NCBI GenBank assembly: GCA_017440585.1 | Contig: JAFSGW010000017.1 | Location: forward strand, 81,401-118,444 | Direction: 5' to 3' | Source: Clostridia bacterium | Lineage (GTDB): Bacteria; Bacillota; Clostridia; UMGS1883 | DNA: 37,044 nt | Shown: in pieces, positions 17,544-26,111 of the stretch | Layout: every line of letters starts with the position of its first letter | How positions within the stretch are numbered: the first letter of the stretch is position 1 | Notes under the pieces: model-generated | What the model was told of the DNA's origin: nothing | The model's database searches: none | What the model saw: the letters and a program-made list of their open reading frames with translations, nothing else | Translations under genes and position numbers: made by a program

Positions 17544-18839
17544 ATGCTTATGGAAGGTCAGGGCGTAAATGCCCTTAATCATTTGACAATAGGCGGTTGC
17601 GACAGTGTTGAGCTGTGCGAAAAATACGGCACACCGCTTTATGTTATGGACGAAAATCTTGTGCGTGAGCACTGCAGATTATATAAAAATTCTATTGACG
17701 AGTGCTATGACGGCAACGGACTTGTTTTTTATGCTTCGAAAGCACTGTGCAACCTTGAAATGATACGTATTGTTGACAGTGAAGGCTTAGGTGCAGACTC
17801 TGTTTCGGCAGGCGAATTATATACAGTTTTAAAAGCGGGTATGAGCAGTGAAAAAATCTGTGTGCACGGTAATAATAAAACAGATGAGGAAATTGAGTTT
17901 GCAGTAAAAAATAAGGTTGGCAGAATTGTTGTTGACAACATTACAGAGCTTGAAAAGATTGACAGAGCGGCAAAGGCTAATAATACAAAACAGAAGGTAC
18001 TTTTCAGAATAAAGCCCGGTATTGATGCCCATACTCATGAATTTGTTATGACAGGTCAGATAGACTGCAAGTTCGGTTTTGCCCTGGAAACAGGGGAGGC
18101 AAGAGAGGCAATCTGCGAGGCTCTCAAGTATGAAAATATCATCGTTGGCGGTGTTCATTGCCATATCGGCTCGCAGATTTTTGAGTCGGAGCCTTTTAAG
18201 GAAGCGGCAAGGGTGCTTGTTCGCTTTATGGCAGATATAAAGGCAGAAACAGGCTTTGAAATGTGTGAATTAAACCTTGGCGGTGGCTTTGGTGTAACCT
18301 ATACAGAAAAGGACGACCCCATTAAATTCAATAAGTATATCGAAGAGGTGAGCGTTGTAATAAAGGAAGAATGCAAAAAGCACAGCCTTTCACTTCCGTT
18401 TATTATGATGGAGCCCGGCAGAAGCATTGTGGGCACTGCAGGTACAACCTTGTATAAAGCAGGTGCTATTAAGGATATTCCCAACGTAAGGCGTTATGTT
18501 TCCGTTGACGGAGGTATGGGTGACAACCCCCGTTATATCCTTTACCAGTCAGAGTATACTGCACTTGTTGCAAACAAAGCAGGCGATGAAAAGACCGAGG
18601 TTGTAACCCTTGCGGGTAAATGCTGTGAATCGGGCGACCTTCTTGGCGAAAACATGCCTATTCAGAAGGTTGAAAGCGGCGATATAATTGCTGTTCTTAC
18701 AACGGGTGCATACAACTTCTCCATGGCATCAAATTATAACAGAATTCCCCGTCCTGCCATGGTAATGGTTAAGGATGGCGAAAGCCGTGTAATTGTAAAG
18801 AGAGAAACATTTGAGGATCTGATTAAAAATGATATTTAG
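17544..18839 (+). CDS. lysA: Diaminopimelate decarboxylase
   Basis: LysA converts meso-diaminopimelate to lysine with PLP in the cytoplasm. The 431-residue protein has the alanine-racemase-like barrel with the PLP lysine in VFYASKALCN (K66), then GGVHCHIGSQI, LNLGGGFGV, EPGRSIV and the C-terminal substrate motif GKCCESGD. Length is normal. AAGGAA lies upstream of the ATG at 17544; a second ATG two codons later is possible. Its end overlaps the M50 protease start by 11 nt, suggesting translational coupling. Confidence 0.96.
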   Translation: MLMEGQGVNALNHLTIGGCDSVELCEKYGTPLYVMDENLVREHCRLYKNSIDECYDGNGLVFYASKALCNLEMIRIVDSEGLGADSVSAGELYTVLKAGMSSEKICVHGNNKTDEEIEFAVKNKVGRIVVDNITELEKIDRAAKANNTKQKVLFRIKPGIDAHTHEFVMTGQIDCKFGFALETGEAREAICEALKYENIIVGGVHCHIGSQIFESEPFKEAARVLVRFMADIKAETGFEMCELNLGGGFGVTYTEKDDPIKFNKYIEEVSVVIKEECKKHSLSLPFIMMEPGRSIVGTAGTTLYKAGAIKDIPNVRRYVSVDGGMGDNPRYILYQSEYTALVANKAGDEKTEVVTLAGKCCESGDLLGENMPIQKVESGDIIAVLTTGAYNFSMASNYNRIPRPAMVMVKDGESRVIVKRETFEDLIKNDI

Positions 18840-19482
18840 TAACATGTCGCTAAGCGAACTGGCACAGAATTTTATTGTGCTGTTTGTTGCAATAACTGTG
18901 CACGAATATGCACACGGTATGATAGCCTACAGATTAGGTGACCCTACGGCAAAAGCTATGGGAAGGTTAACTCTTAACCCCATGGCACACCTTGACCCCT
19001 TGGGTGCACTTATGCTTTTATTCTGCCGATTTGGCTGGGCAAAACCCGTTCCCATAAACCCTTATTATTTTGATGACCAGAAGAAGGGTACAATAATGGT
19101 ATCAATCGCAGGGCCTTTGTCAAACCTTACGGTTGCATTTATCGTGGCAACAATTTACCCCTTCTTATTTATACTGAGCCCATCTTTATTTGATCCAAAC
19201 GCCTTTTTGGGTGAGTTGTTTTTAGTGTGCATAATTATAAATATTAAATTTGCCATTTTCAACCTTATCCCGTTTCCGCCCCTTGACGGCAGTAAGATTT
19301 TGTTTTCCATACTGCCGTACAGAGCATACAATAAGCTTTTGGAATACGAGAGATACGGAACAATAGTTCTTCTTGTTTTATCCTTCTCAGGTCTTTTGGG
19401 CAGAATACTTGACTTTGTAATCAGCCCTATATGGGGGATATATATTAACTGGATAAACTTTTTACTGAGATTATTTACTTAA
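18829..19482 (+). CDS. Site-2-type M50 zinc metalloprotease, membrane-embedded
   Basis: A 217-residue multi-pass membrane protein. HEYAH (residues 25-29) is the zinc-binding HExxH motif in the first membrane helix, and NLIPFPPLDG (145-154) carries the third zinc ligand, D153. This is the short YwhC/Rv2869-like form without a PDZ domain. It would cut membrane-bound substrates; the target is unknown. It overlaps lysA by 11 nt and lies 9 bp before scpA, an arrangement often seen in Clostridia. An ATG at 18844 is an alternative start. Confidence 0.92.
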   Translation: MIFSNMSLSELAQNFIVLFVAITVHEYAHGMIAYRLGDPTAKAMGRLTLNPMAHLDPLGALMLLFCRFGWAKPVPINPYYFDDQKKGTIMVSIAGPLSNLTVAFIVATIYPFLFILSPSLFDPNAFLGELFLVCIIINIKFAIFNLIPFPPLDGSKILFSILPYRAYNKLLEYERYGTIVLLVLSFSGLLGRILDFVISPIWGIYINWINFLLRLFT

Positions 19483-19491
19483 GAGGTTTTT

Positions 19492-20241
19492 ATGAACGAC
19501 GTTTCATTTAAAACGGCGGCATTTGAAGGTCCGCTGGATTTGCTTTTGCATCTTATATCAAAAAATAAAGTAAGTATATATGATATTCCCATCTCGGAAA
19601 TAACAGACCAGTACTTTGAGTATCTGGCTGAGTGCGAAGCCATGGACATGGAGCTTTCAAGCGAATTTGCCGTTATGGCAGCTCAGCTTCTGTACATTAA
19701 GTCCAAGATGCTTCTTCCCGTATACGACGAGGAGGAAGAGGACCCGAGAGCAGAGCTTGTTGACAGGCTTGAGGAGTATAAAAGATACAAAGAAATTTCA
19801 AAGCAGCTGGACGTTATGCAGCATGCAATGGATGATTGTGTGTTCAAATCGCCCGAAAAGCTTGATATACCTAAGGTTATTATTGAAAACAAGTCTATGA
19901 ATCCCGATATGCTTTATGCATCCTTTCTGATGATTCTGGAGCGTAACCTTGCAAAAAAGCCTCTTTCACCACAGAATTTCAGCGGTGTTATAGGCAGAAA
20001 GAGGGTTTCTATACCGCATCAGTCCCGTCACGTTATGAGGCTTCTTAAGGAAAAGAAAAATGTTCTTTTCGAGGAGCTTTTTGAGGGGATGTATACCCGT
20101 GGTGAAATGGTTGCAACATTTATGGCTGTGCTTGAGCTCATCCGTGACAGCCACATGATTGTTATAGAAAAAACGGACAAAATTATTTGTCAGAGGTGTG
20201 ATGATTTCGATGGATATGACTCAAGTAGCGCAGACGATTGA
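19492..20241 (+). CDS. scpA: Segregation and condensation protein A
   Basis: ScpA is the kleisin of the bacterial Smc-ScpAB condensin and bridges the Smc heads during chromosome folding and segregation. The 249-residue protein has the family hallmark FEGPLDLLLHLI near the N-terminus, ISEITDQYFEYL, and a C-terminal winged-helix-like part (GEMVATFMAVLELI). AAGAGG precedes the ATG. Its 3' end overlaps scpB by about 40 nt. Confidence 0.96.
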   Translation: MNDVSFKTAAFEGPLDLLLHLISKNKVSIYDIPISEITDQYFEYLAECEAMDMELSSEFAVMAAQLLYIKSKMLLPVYDEEEEDPRAELVDRLEEYKRYKEISKQLDVMQHAMDDCVFKSPEKLDIPKVIIENKSMNPDMLYASFLMILERNLAKKPLSPQNFSGVIGRKRVSIPHQSRHVMRLLKEKKNVLFEELFEGMYTRGEMVATFMAVLELIRDSHMIVIEKTDKIICQRCDDFDGYDSSSADD

Positions 20242-20770
20242 GGCAATACTCTTTGCCATGGGTGATGCCGTGGAAATAGGGGATATAGCATCAAGCATGG
20301 AAATTGATGAAGATAAAGTAAGAGAAGGTGCAAAGCTTCTCCAGAAGAAGTATTCAAACGGTGATTCGGGCATAAGGCTTATTGAAATTGCAGATTGTTA
20401 TCAGCTTTCCTCTAACCCTGCATGCTATGAATACATAAAGAAGGTCAGCCAGATTAAAAAACAGTCAGGTCTTTCCAGTGCGGCAATTGAAACCTTGTCA
20501 ATTATTGCATATAATCAGCCCGTTACAAAGGGCACCATTGAGTTTATAAGAGGTGTGGATTCCACATATTCTGTTAACAGACTCATAGAGAGAGGGCTTA
20601 TTGACGAGCTTGGTCGTGCGGAAACTCCCGGAAGACCTATTCTGTATGGCACAACAATGGAGTTTTTGAGAACCTTTGGCATTAAAACCCTTGAAGAATT
20701 ACCTCCGCTTCCCGATAAAAGTGCAGTGGAGGAGGAAGCAGCCGAGGGAAATAAGGAGGAAGCGAATTGA
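20198..20770 (+). CDS. scpB: Segregation and condensation protein B
   Basis: ScpB forms a dimer that binds ScpA in the Smc condensin. The protein of about 190 residues has the two winged-helix domains of the family: IEAILFAMGDAVEIGDIAS at the start, then AAIETLSIIAYNQPVTKGTIEFIRGVDS and LIERGLIDELGRAETPGRPILYGTT in the second half. The start is ambiguous: GTG 20198, ATG 20201, ATG 20210 and ATG 20216 are all in frame, with GAGG at 20193-20196. It overlaps scpA and the next gene, so the three are translationally coupled. Confidence 0.95.
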   Translation: MMISMDMTQVAQTIEAILFAMGDAVEIGDIASSMEIDEDKVREGAKLLQKKYSNGDSGIRLIEIADCYQLSSNPACYEYIKKVSQIKKQSGLSSAAIETLSIIAYNQPVTKGTIEFIRGVDSTYSVNRLIERGLIDELGRAETPGRPILYGTTMEFLRTFGIKTLEELPPLPDKSAVEEEAAEGNKEEAN

Positions 20771-21348
20771 GCCCTTTAGTTATAACGGGAATAATCGTCG
20801 CTGTTTTGATTTTAATACTGTATATTCCGCTTGGCGTTGGTCTTAAGTATGAAAAAGGGGCTTTTGTAGTTGTAAAAATTGCCCTCTGGAAATTTAACAT
20901 TCCCTTAAGGAAGGTTTTAAACAGACCTGAAAAGAAGAAGAAGGATAAAGGGGAGAAGAAGCCAAAAAATGAGCTTGAAAAGAGCATTATAGGGCTTGAT
21001 TTTATCCTTTCCCTTTTAGGTGACTTCAGGAGGTTTGTACGAAAGAGATTTTCTTTGACCGATTTTGAATTCAAAATTAATTTCGGTACGGCAGAGGCTG
21101 CATCAACAGCAGTGCTCTCGGGGCATTTGTGGTCGCTTTCATACAACATCCTGTCTCTGATAGACAAGCTTTTCTATGTGAACAACCCCAGAGTTGAGGT
21201 GGTACCGGCTTTCAACGTGGCAACATTATCGGTAACTGCAGGGGGAATAATACAAACACGTCTTGCACATATTATAGCTACGGCTATTGTTTTTGCATAT
21301 AAATTTTTAAAATATAAAAGAAATAAAATAAGGAGGAAAACAAAATGA
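20767..21348 (+). CDS. DUF2953 protein (YtfI-like), membrane-associated
   Basis: A 193-residue protein with an N-terminal membrane helix (residues 3-24), a lysine-rich segment (PEKKKKDKGEKKPK) and a C-terminal part typical of DUF2953, with a second hydrophobic stretch near residues 155-180. In Bacillus subtilis the homologue ytfI lies beside ytfJ, as here, and is linked to sporulation; the molecular role is not known. A TTG start at 20767 is supported by GGAGG 6 nt upstream and a 4-nt overlap with the scpB stop. Confidence 0.8.
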   Translation: MSPLVITGIIVAVLILILYIPLGVGLKYEKGAFVVVKIALWKFNIPLRKVLNRPEKKKKDKGEKKPKNELEKSIIGLDFILSLLGDFRRFVRKRFSLTDFEFKINFGTAEAASTAVLSGHLWSLSYNILSLIDKLFYVNNPRVEVVPAFNVATLSVTAGGIIQTRLAHIIATAIVFAYKFLKYKRNKIRRKTK

Positions 21349-21737
21349 GCACACATCCTATCAATGAACTCATGACAAACGTTATGAGCAACTTAAAGCA
21401 GATGGTGGACGTTAACACTATCGTAGGCAGCCCCGTTGAAACAGCGGACGGAACAACGATTATTCCCGTTTCAAAGGTTGGTTTCGGTTTTGCGGCAGGC
21501 GGAAGCGATTTTTCTGCAGCAAAGGCCGAGGCTGATGCACACTTCGGTGGCGGTAGCGGTGCAGGTGTATCTATTGCACCTATCGGTTTTCTTGTTGTAA
21601 GTAAGGACCAGATAAGAATGATTCCCGTTACAAGCACAAATTCCGCTGTAGACAAGCTTGTTGATTACATTCCCACTGCAATCAACAAGGTAAATAACCT
21701 TATCGAAAAGCATAAGGATTCCAAGGAAGAAGAATAA
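21345..21737 (+). CDS. ytfJ: GerW/YtfJ family sporulation protein
   Basis: A 130-residue protein with the family pattern: an N-terminal helical part (MTNVMSNLKQMVDVNTIVG), the beta-strand core TIIPVSKVGFGFAAGGSDF, a glycine-rich turn (HFGGGSGAGVSI) and APIGFLVVSKDQIRMIPV. In Bacillus this protein (GerW) is needed for normal L-alanine germination of spores. It follows the DUF2953 gene with a 4-nt overlap and a strong AAGGAGG site 9 nt before ATG, and ends the operon at a terminator. This gene is good evidence for a spore former. Confidence 0.95.
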   Translation: MSTHPINELMTNVMSNLKQMVDVNTIVGSPVETADGTTIIPVSKVGFGFAAGGSDFSAAKAEADAHFGGGSGAGVSIAPIGFLVVSKDQIRMIPVTSTNSAVDKLVDYIPTAINKVNNLIEKHKDSKEEE

Positions 21738-21749
21738 AAAACCAAGCTT

Positions 21750-21787
21750 AAAAGTCGCCTTTGAAAAAAGGCGACTTTTTGCTTTTT
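21750..21787 (+). terminator. Rho-independent terminator after ytfJ
   Basis: A 12-bp stem AAAAGTCGCCTT/AAGGCGACTTTT closes TGAAAA and is followed by TGCTTTTTTT, a strong intrinsic terminator. Confidence 0.92.
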
Positions 21788-21801
21788 TTGCAAAAATTTG
21801 A

Positions 21802-21830
21802 TTGAAATGAATATGCAGTTGTGTTATAAT
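21802..21830 (+). promoter_or_regulatory. Sigma-A-like promoter of dacF
   Basis: TTGAAA (21802-21807) and TATAAT (21825-21830) are 17 bp apart. The leader to the ATG at 21908 is about 70 nt, A/T-rich, with AAGGTGG before the start. Confidence 0.7.
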
Positions 21831-21907
21831 ATATTTTGGCAGTAGATTTATATTTTAATCATCAATTTTAAAAGCCATTCATAGCCATATATAAGGTGGT
21901 GTATTGA

Positions 21908-23023
21908 ATGAAAAGAGCTTTTTTATTGGTGATAATCGCATTTTTTCTCCTTGATAGTGCTGTAGTTTCCAATGCTTCTGTGAATGTTTCCGCAAAAAGT
22001 GCAATAGTGATTGACGCTCATTCGGGCAGGGTGCTTTTTGAGAAAAATGCATATGAAAAGCGTGGTATGGCAAGCACAACGAAAATTATGACTGCTTTGC
22101 TTGTGCTCGAAAAAGGCGGGCTTGAAGAAATGGTTTCCGTAAGCCCCAATGCGGCAGGCACAGAAGGCTCCTCAATTTGGCTTGCACCTTCTGAAAAAAT
22201 CAGCGTAAATGATCTGCTGTACGGTTTGATGCTTGCAAGCGGTAATGATGCTGCCACGGCTCTGGCAGAGCATACAGCAGGCAGTGTAGAGGCGTTTACC
22301 TTGCTTATGAACAGAAAGGCAAAGGAAATAGGTGCATATAACACAAACTTTACAAACCCTCACGGCTTACCTGACAAGGAGCATTATACAACGGCATATG
22401 ACCTGGCACTTATTGCCCGTGAAGCAATGAAAAACAAGCAGTTTGCATCGATAGTGGCAACGAAGAATAAGACAATATCCTGGGAAGGCTCTGAGTGGAA
22501 AAGAAGCCTGGGCAATCATAACAAGCTTTTAAAGCGGTATGAGTATGCCACGGGCATAAAGACCGGTTTTACAAAAAAAGACGGAAGATGCCTTGTTTCC
22601 TCAGCAGAAAAGGACGGAAGGCTTCATATCTGTGTTACGCTCAATGCTCCCGATGACTGGAACGACCATATTGCAATGCACGAGTATTGCTTTGAAACCT
22701 TTAAAGCACACACTGTATGCAAAGGCGGCAACAGTGCAGGCATTTTTAAAAATGACAAATACGAATGTGATGATGTAAAGCTGTTGTTTGAATTTGATTT
22801 TGTTGTTTCTCTCAAAGAAGATGAAAAAGATAAAATTAAAATCAAGAAATCGCTTAGCGTTAATTATCCTGTCACGGAAGGACAGAAGGTCGGCAGAGCA
22901 GATATATTCTGCGGTGAAGTTCTTCTTGGAAGTGTTGATCTCATTTCAGGTAATGACGCTTACATAAAAGAGGTTTTTACATCTGTTTTTATAAAACTTG
23001 CGAAAGGAATTCTGAAACAGTGA
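21908..23023 (+). CDS. dacF: D-alanyl-D-alanine carboxypeptidase (S11 family)
   Basis: A 371-residue penicillin-binding protein that trims terminal D-alanine from peptidoglycan outside the cell. It has a signal peptide (first about 23 residues), the SxxK motif S56-TTK, SGN at 111-113 and KTG at 218-220. A PBP5-type C-terminal beta domain follows, and a terminal amphipathic helix (FIKLAKGILKQ) probably tethers it to the membrane. The name dacF is chosen because of the low-GC Gram-positive context near scpAB and ytfJ; DacB or DacA cannot be excluded. Its stop overlaps rluB by 4 nt. Confidence 0.93.
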   Translation: MKRAFLLVIIAFFLLDSAVVSNASVNVSAKSAIVIDAHSGRVLFEKNAYEKRGMASTTKIMTALLVLEKGGLEEMVSVSPNAAGTEGSSIWLAPSEKISVNDLLYGLMLASGNDAATALAEHTAGSVEAFTLLMNRKAKEIGAYNTNFTNPHGLPDKEHYTTAYDLALIAREAMKNKQFASIVATKNKTISWEGSEWKRSLGNHNKLLKRYEYATGIKTGFTKKDGRCLVSSAEKDGRLHICVTLNAPDDWNDHIAMHEYCFETFKAHTVCKGGNSAGIFKNDKYECDDVKLLFEFDFVVSLKEDEKDKIKIKKSLSVNYPVTEGQKVGRADIFCGEVLLGSVDLISGNDAYIKEVFTSVFIKLAKGILKQ

Positions 23024-23754
23024 GATTACAGAAGTATATGGCACAATGCGGAGTTGCCTCCAGACGTGCATCAGAGGAAATCATTTTAAAAGGCAAGGTC
23101 AAGGTCAACGGTGAGGTCGTTGATTATATGGGCTTTGAGGTTGACGAGGAAAATGATATTGTTGAGGTAGAGGGCGTTGTAATCAAGCCCGAAGCCAAAA
23201 AGTATTATATTCTTCTCAATAAGCCCAAGGGCTACGTTACCACCGTTAACGATGAGTTTGACCGCCCCACGGTTATGGAACTTGTGGCGGATGTTCATGC
23301 CAGAATTTATCCCGTGGGAAGGCTTGACTATGACACAGCAGGGCTTCTTATAATGACAAATGACGGTGAATTTGCAAATGTGCTTACACATCCGTCCCAT
23401 GCAGTTAACAAGGGTTATATTGCCCAGCTTAATACAATGCCTGACCAGGATGGCTTAAAACAGCTTAAAACGGGCGTTCTTCTTGACGGAAAGCTTACAG
23501 CGCCCGCAAAGGTTGAGGTTTTAAAGCCCGGCAAAAGAGGGGTTGAAATAAAGGTTACAATTCACGAAGGCAGAAACAGGCAGGTAAGAAGAATGTTTGA
23601 AGCCATAGGTGCCGAGGTTGTATCGCTTAAACGTATTTCCGTAGGTAATGTTACTCTCGGCAACTTGCCGGAAGGAAAATGGCGTCATTTAAATGATGCT
23701 GAACGTCAGAGGCTGATGGGAAGAGGCAGGAAGAGTACAGGAAAAAAGAGATAA
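23020..23754 (+). CDS. rluB: Ribosomal large subunit pseudouridine synthase B family
   Basis: A 244-residue RsuA/RluB/E/F family enzyme that makes pseudouridine in rRNA. It has an N-terminal S4 RNA-binding domain (LQKYMAQCGVASRRASEEII), YYILLNKPKGYVTT, and the catalytic motif GRLDYDTAGLLIMTNDG, where the Asp of GRLD is the nucleophile. HEGRNRQVRRMFEAIG is the second family signature. The GTG start at 23020 overlaps the dacF stop (GTGA), with AAAGGA upstream. RluB is the usual assignment in this context, though substrate position is inferred. Confidence 0.94.
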   Translation: MRLQKYMAQCGVASRRASEEIILKGKVKVNGEVVDYMGFEVDEENDIVEVEGVVIKPEAKKYYILLNKPKGYVTTVNDEFDRPTVMELVADVHARIYPVGRLDYDTAGLLIMTNDGEFANVLTHPSHAVNKGYIAQLNTMPDQDGLKQLKTGVLLDGKLTAPAKVEVLKPGKRGVEIKVTIHEGRNRQVRRMFEAIGAEVVSLKRISVGNVTLGNLPEGKWRHLNDAERQRLMGRGRKSTGKKR

Positions 23755-23758
23755 TAAT

Positions 23759-23786
23759 TCGACAGATGTCGGTTGTTATATATAAT
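23759..23786 (+). promoter_or_regulatory. Putative promoter of the carboxyltransferase cluster
   Basis: TCGACA (23759-23764) and TATAAT (23781-23786) are 16 bp apart. The leader then leads to AGGAGG just before the ATG at 23825. The -35 overlaps a small CGACA/TGTCG repeat. Confidence 0.6.
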
Positions 23787-23824
23787 CAAGTGTGTAATTA
23801 TTAAATTTTAGGAGGTATAGTAAA

Positions 23825-25318
23825 ATGAGCATGGATGAAAAACTTGCTATGCGCAATGAAGCCAGACAGACAGTTTCTCTCGGCGGTGGCGCAGAAAAGC
23901 AAAGTAAAGTAAAGAGCTCCGGTAAAATGCTTGCAGGCGAAAGAATGACAGCATTATTCGACGAAGGCAGTTTTATTGAGCTTGATGCTTTTGTTTCGGC
24001 TCGCGGAAAAGAGACTGCAGCTGACGGTGTTGTAACAGGCTACGGCACAATCGATGGCAGACTCACATTTGCTTATGCACAGGATCCGACAGTTATCGGC
24101 GGTTGTGTAGGCGAAATGCATGCAAAGAAGATTTGCAAGGTATACGATATGGCTGCAAAGATGGGTGCTCCCGTTGTTGCAATGCTTGACTCAAACGGTG
24201 CACGCCTTGAGGAGGGCGTTCTTGCTCAGGCGGCAGTTGGTGAAATCATGGCGGCTGTTGCACGCGTTTCCGGTGTTGTACCCTCTCTTGCTTTAGTTCT
24301 TGGCACATGTGCAGGTTCCGCTGCAATTATTGCAGAAATGAGCGATTTTGTTGTTATGAGCGAGAAGGAAGGCTGTGAGCTTTTTGTTAACTCTCCCTCT
24401 GTTGTTACAGCAACAACAAACAAGAAATATGCTGCAGATGCAAAGTCTGCTGCATCCGTTGCAGGAAATGTTCATTTTACAGCAAAAGACGATGCAATGG
24501 CTATTGAGACAGCGAAGCTTCTTTTAAGCTATCTGCCCTCCAACAACCTCTGCGATGCTCCTGAGCTTGAATGTATGGATGACTTGAACAGAACAAGCGA
24601 AAGCATGATGGATGTTGACGGTGAATATGACGTAAGAAGCCTCATTGCAGCTGTTGCTGACGATGGTGCATTTATGGAAAGTCAGATTACATATGCACGC
24701 GGTGCAGTTACAGGCTTTATCAGACTTAACGGCACAACAGTTGGTGTTGTTGCTAACCAGGGAAGTGAAGAGGGAAGTGTTCTTTCGGGACAGGCTATTG
24801 AAAAAATGGCACGCTTCGTTCGCTTCTGTGATGCTTTCAACATTGCTATTCTTACATTTACAAACGTTGAAGGCTTTAAGGTAAGTGCTGATGAAGAAAA
24901 CTGGGGCATTGCAAGAAAGAGTGCAAGACTCCTTTATGCATTTACTGAGGCTACAGTGCCCAAGGTAAATGTTGTTGTTAAGAAAGCTTACGGCGGTGCT
25001 TACTCTGCTATGAACTCCAAGCAGACAGGTGCTGATGTTGTTCTCGCTTTACCCACAGCGTGCATTGCGGCAATTGCTCCCGAAGCAGGTGTTGGTGTTC
25101 TTTATGCCGACAGACTGCATGCGGGTGAAAATCGTGACGTGCTTATAGCTGAATATAAGGCAGAGGTTGCTTCTCCTTATAATGCGGCAACTATGGGTTA
25201 TGTTGACGATATTATTATTCCTGCTGAGGCACGTCCCAGAGTTATTGCGGCTTTTGAAATGCTCAGAAGCAAGCGCGTAAGTGCTCCTTCCAGAAAGCAT
25301 GATAACATGCCGCTTTGA
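23825..25318 (+). CDS. mmdA: Acyl-CoA carboxyltransferase subunit (MmdA / transcarboxylase 12S type)
   Basis: A 497-residue member of the carboxyltransferase family PF01039, with the crotonase-like N- and C-halves in one chain. Landmarks are GKMLAGERMTALFDEGSF, DGVVTGYGTIDGR, DSNGARLEEGV, TCAGSAAI and, in the second half, GVVANQGSEEGSVLSGQAIEKMARF and KKAYGGAYSAMNSK. The family exchanges CO2 between biotin and an acyl-CoA such as methylmalonyl- or propionyl-CoA. Being followed by OadG, biotin carrier and OadB genes favours a sodium-pump methylmalonyl-CoA decarboxylase alpha chain, but glutaconyl-CoA or transcarboxylase 12S roles are possible. AGGAGG lies 8 nt before the ATG. Confidence 0.88.
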   Translation: MSMDEKLAMRNEARQTVSLGGGAEKQSKVKSSGKMLAGERMTALFDEGSFIELDAFVSARGKETAADGVVTGYGTIDGRLTFAYAQDPTVIGGCVGEMHAKKICKVYDMAAKMGAPVVAMLDSNGARLEEGVLAQAAVGEIMAAVARVSGVVPSLALVLGTCAGSAAIIAEMSDFVVMSEKEGCELFVNSPSVVTATTNKKYAADAKSAASVAGNVHFTAKDDAMAIETAKLLLSYLPSNNLCDAPELECMDDLNRTSESMMDVDGEYDVRSLIAAVADDGAFMESQITYARGAVTGFIRLNGTTVGVVANQGSEEGSVLSGQAIEKMARFVRFCDAFNIAILTFTNVEGFKVSADEENWGIARKSARLLYAFTEATVPKVNVVVKKAYGGAYSAMNSKQTGADVVLALPTACIAAIAPEAGVGVLYADRLHAGENRDVLIAEYKAEVASPYNAATMGYVDDIIIPAEARPRVIAAFEMLRSKRVSAPSRKHDNMPL

Positions 25319-25333
25319 TAGAGAGGTGCTTAT

Positions 25334-25696
25334 ATGAATATATATGATCTCACAACTCCCGGTGATATTATTTCCTATGGTGTGGTAGTTACAATTCAGG
25401 GTATTTTGGTTGTTTTCCTTATTCTTATCCTGATTATGTTGGTTATTTATGCTATGGGAGCTCTTTCATCGGAAAAGAAAACAAAGAAAATGCCTGCAAA
25501 GGAAGAGGCAGTTGTTCAAACTGCTCCTGTAGTTGAAGAGGCTGTTTCTGATGAGGGTGAACTTATTGCTGTGCTTACTGCTGCTGTTGCAGCCTGTATG
25601 GGTACAAGCAGTGCAAGCGTAAGCATCAGAAGCTATAAGAAGGTTTCTTCCGCTTGGGGCAATGCCGCAAAGCGTGAAGTTCTTGAAAAGTTTTAA
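25334..25696 (+). CDS. oadG: OadG-type membrane subunit of a sodium-pump decarboxylase
   Basis: A 120-residue protein with one N-terminal membrane helix (about residues 13-43), a Lys/Glu/Ala/Pro-rich linker and a short conserved C-terminal part ([25 protein letters not shown]). The gamma/delta subunit anchors and assembles the carboxyltransferase with the sodium pump. It lies 15 bp after mmdA, with GAGAGG upstream of ATG, and 14 bp before the biotin carrier gene. Confidence 0.88.
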   Translation: MNIYDLTTPGDIISYGVVVTIQGILVVFLILILIMLVIYAMGALSSEKKTKKMPAKEEAVVQTAPVVEEAVSDEGELIAVLTAAVAACMGTSSASVSIRSYKKVSSAWGNAAKREVLEKF

Positions 25697-25710
25697 GGAG
25701 GTATTTTGAT

Positions 25711-26070
25711 ATGAGAAAATTTATTATAAACGTAAACGGTAATTCTTACGAAGTTGAAGTTGAAGAAGTAGGTGGCACATCTGCTCCTTCCGTAGCACCC
25801 GTAGCACAGGTTTCAGCACCTGCTCAGGCTCCTAAGAAGGTAGCCGCTCCCGTAGGCAGCGGTGATCCCGTTAAGGCTCCCATGCCCGGTACAGTGCTTG
25901 ATGTTAAGGTTACAAATGGTGCAAAGGTAAATGAAGGCGACGTACTTGTTGTTCTTGAAGCTATGAAGATGGAAAACGACATCAAGGCTCCTAAGGCAGG
26001 TACAGTTACTGTTGTTACATCCAAGGGCTCCAGCGTTAATACAGGTGATGTTTTAGTTACTATCGCGTAA
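25711..26070 (+). CDS. Biotin carboxyl carrier protein of the decarboxylase complex
   Basis: A 119-residue protein. The N-terminal part ([16 protein letters not shown]) is followed by an Ala/Pro-rich flexible linker (about 31-47) and a biotinyl domain with the biotinylation motif EAMKMEN. It carries CO2 between carboxyltransferase and decarboxylase sites, as MmdC or the 1.3S subunit of transcarboxylase does. It is the only biotin domain encoded in the cluster, so both carboxyltransferase proteins probably share it. AAGGAGG precedes the ATG. Confidence 0.94.
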   Translation: MRKFIINVNGNSYEVEVEEVGGTSAPSVAPVAQVSAPAQAPKKVAAPVGSGDPVKAPMPGTVLDVKVTNGAKVNEGDVLVVLEAMKMENDIKAPKAGTVTVVTSKGSSVNTGDVLVTIA

Positions 26071-26111
26071 TTAGACATATTAAATTAACGCAGATTGGAG
26101 TGTGAATACAA

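Noticed and set aside
20682..21167. 161-codon minus-strand frame
   Set aside because: Antisense to scpB and the DUF2953 gene, poly-Ser/Phe composition typical of a shadow.
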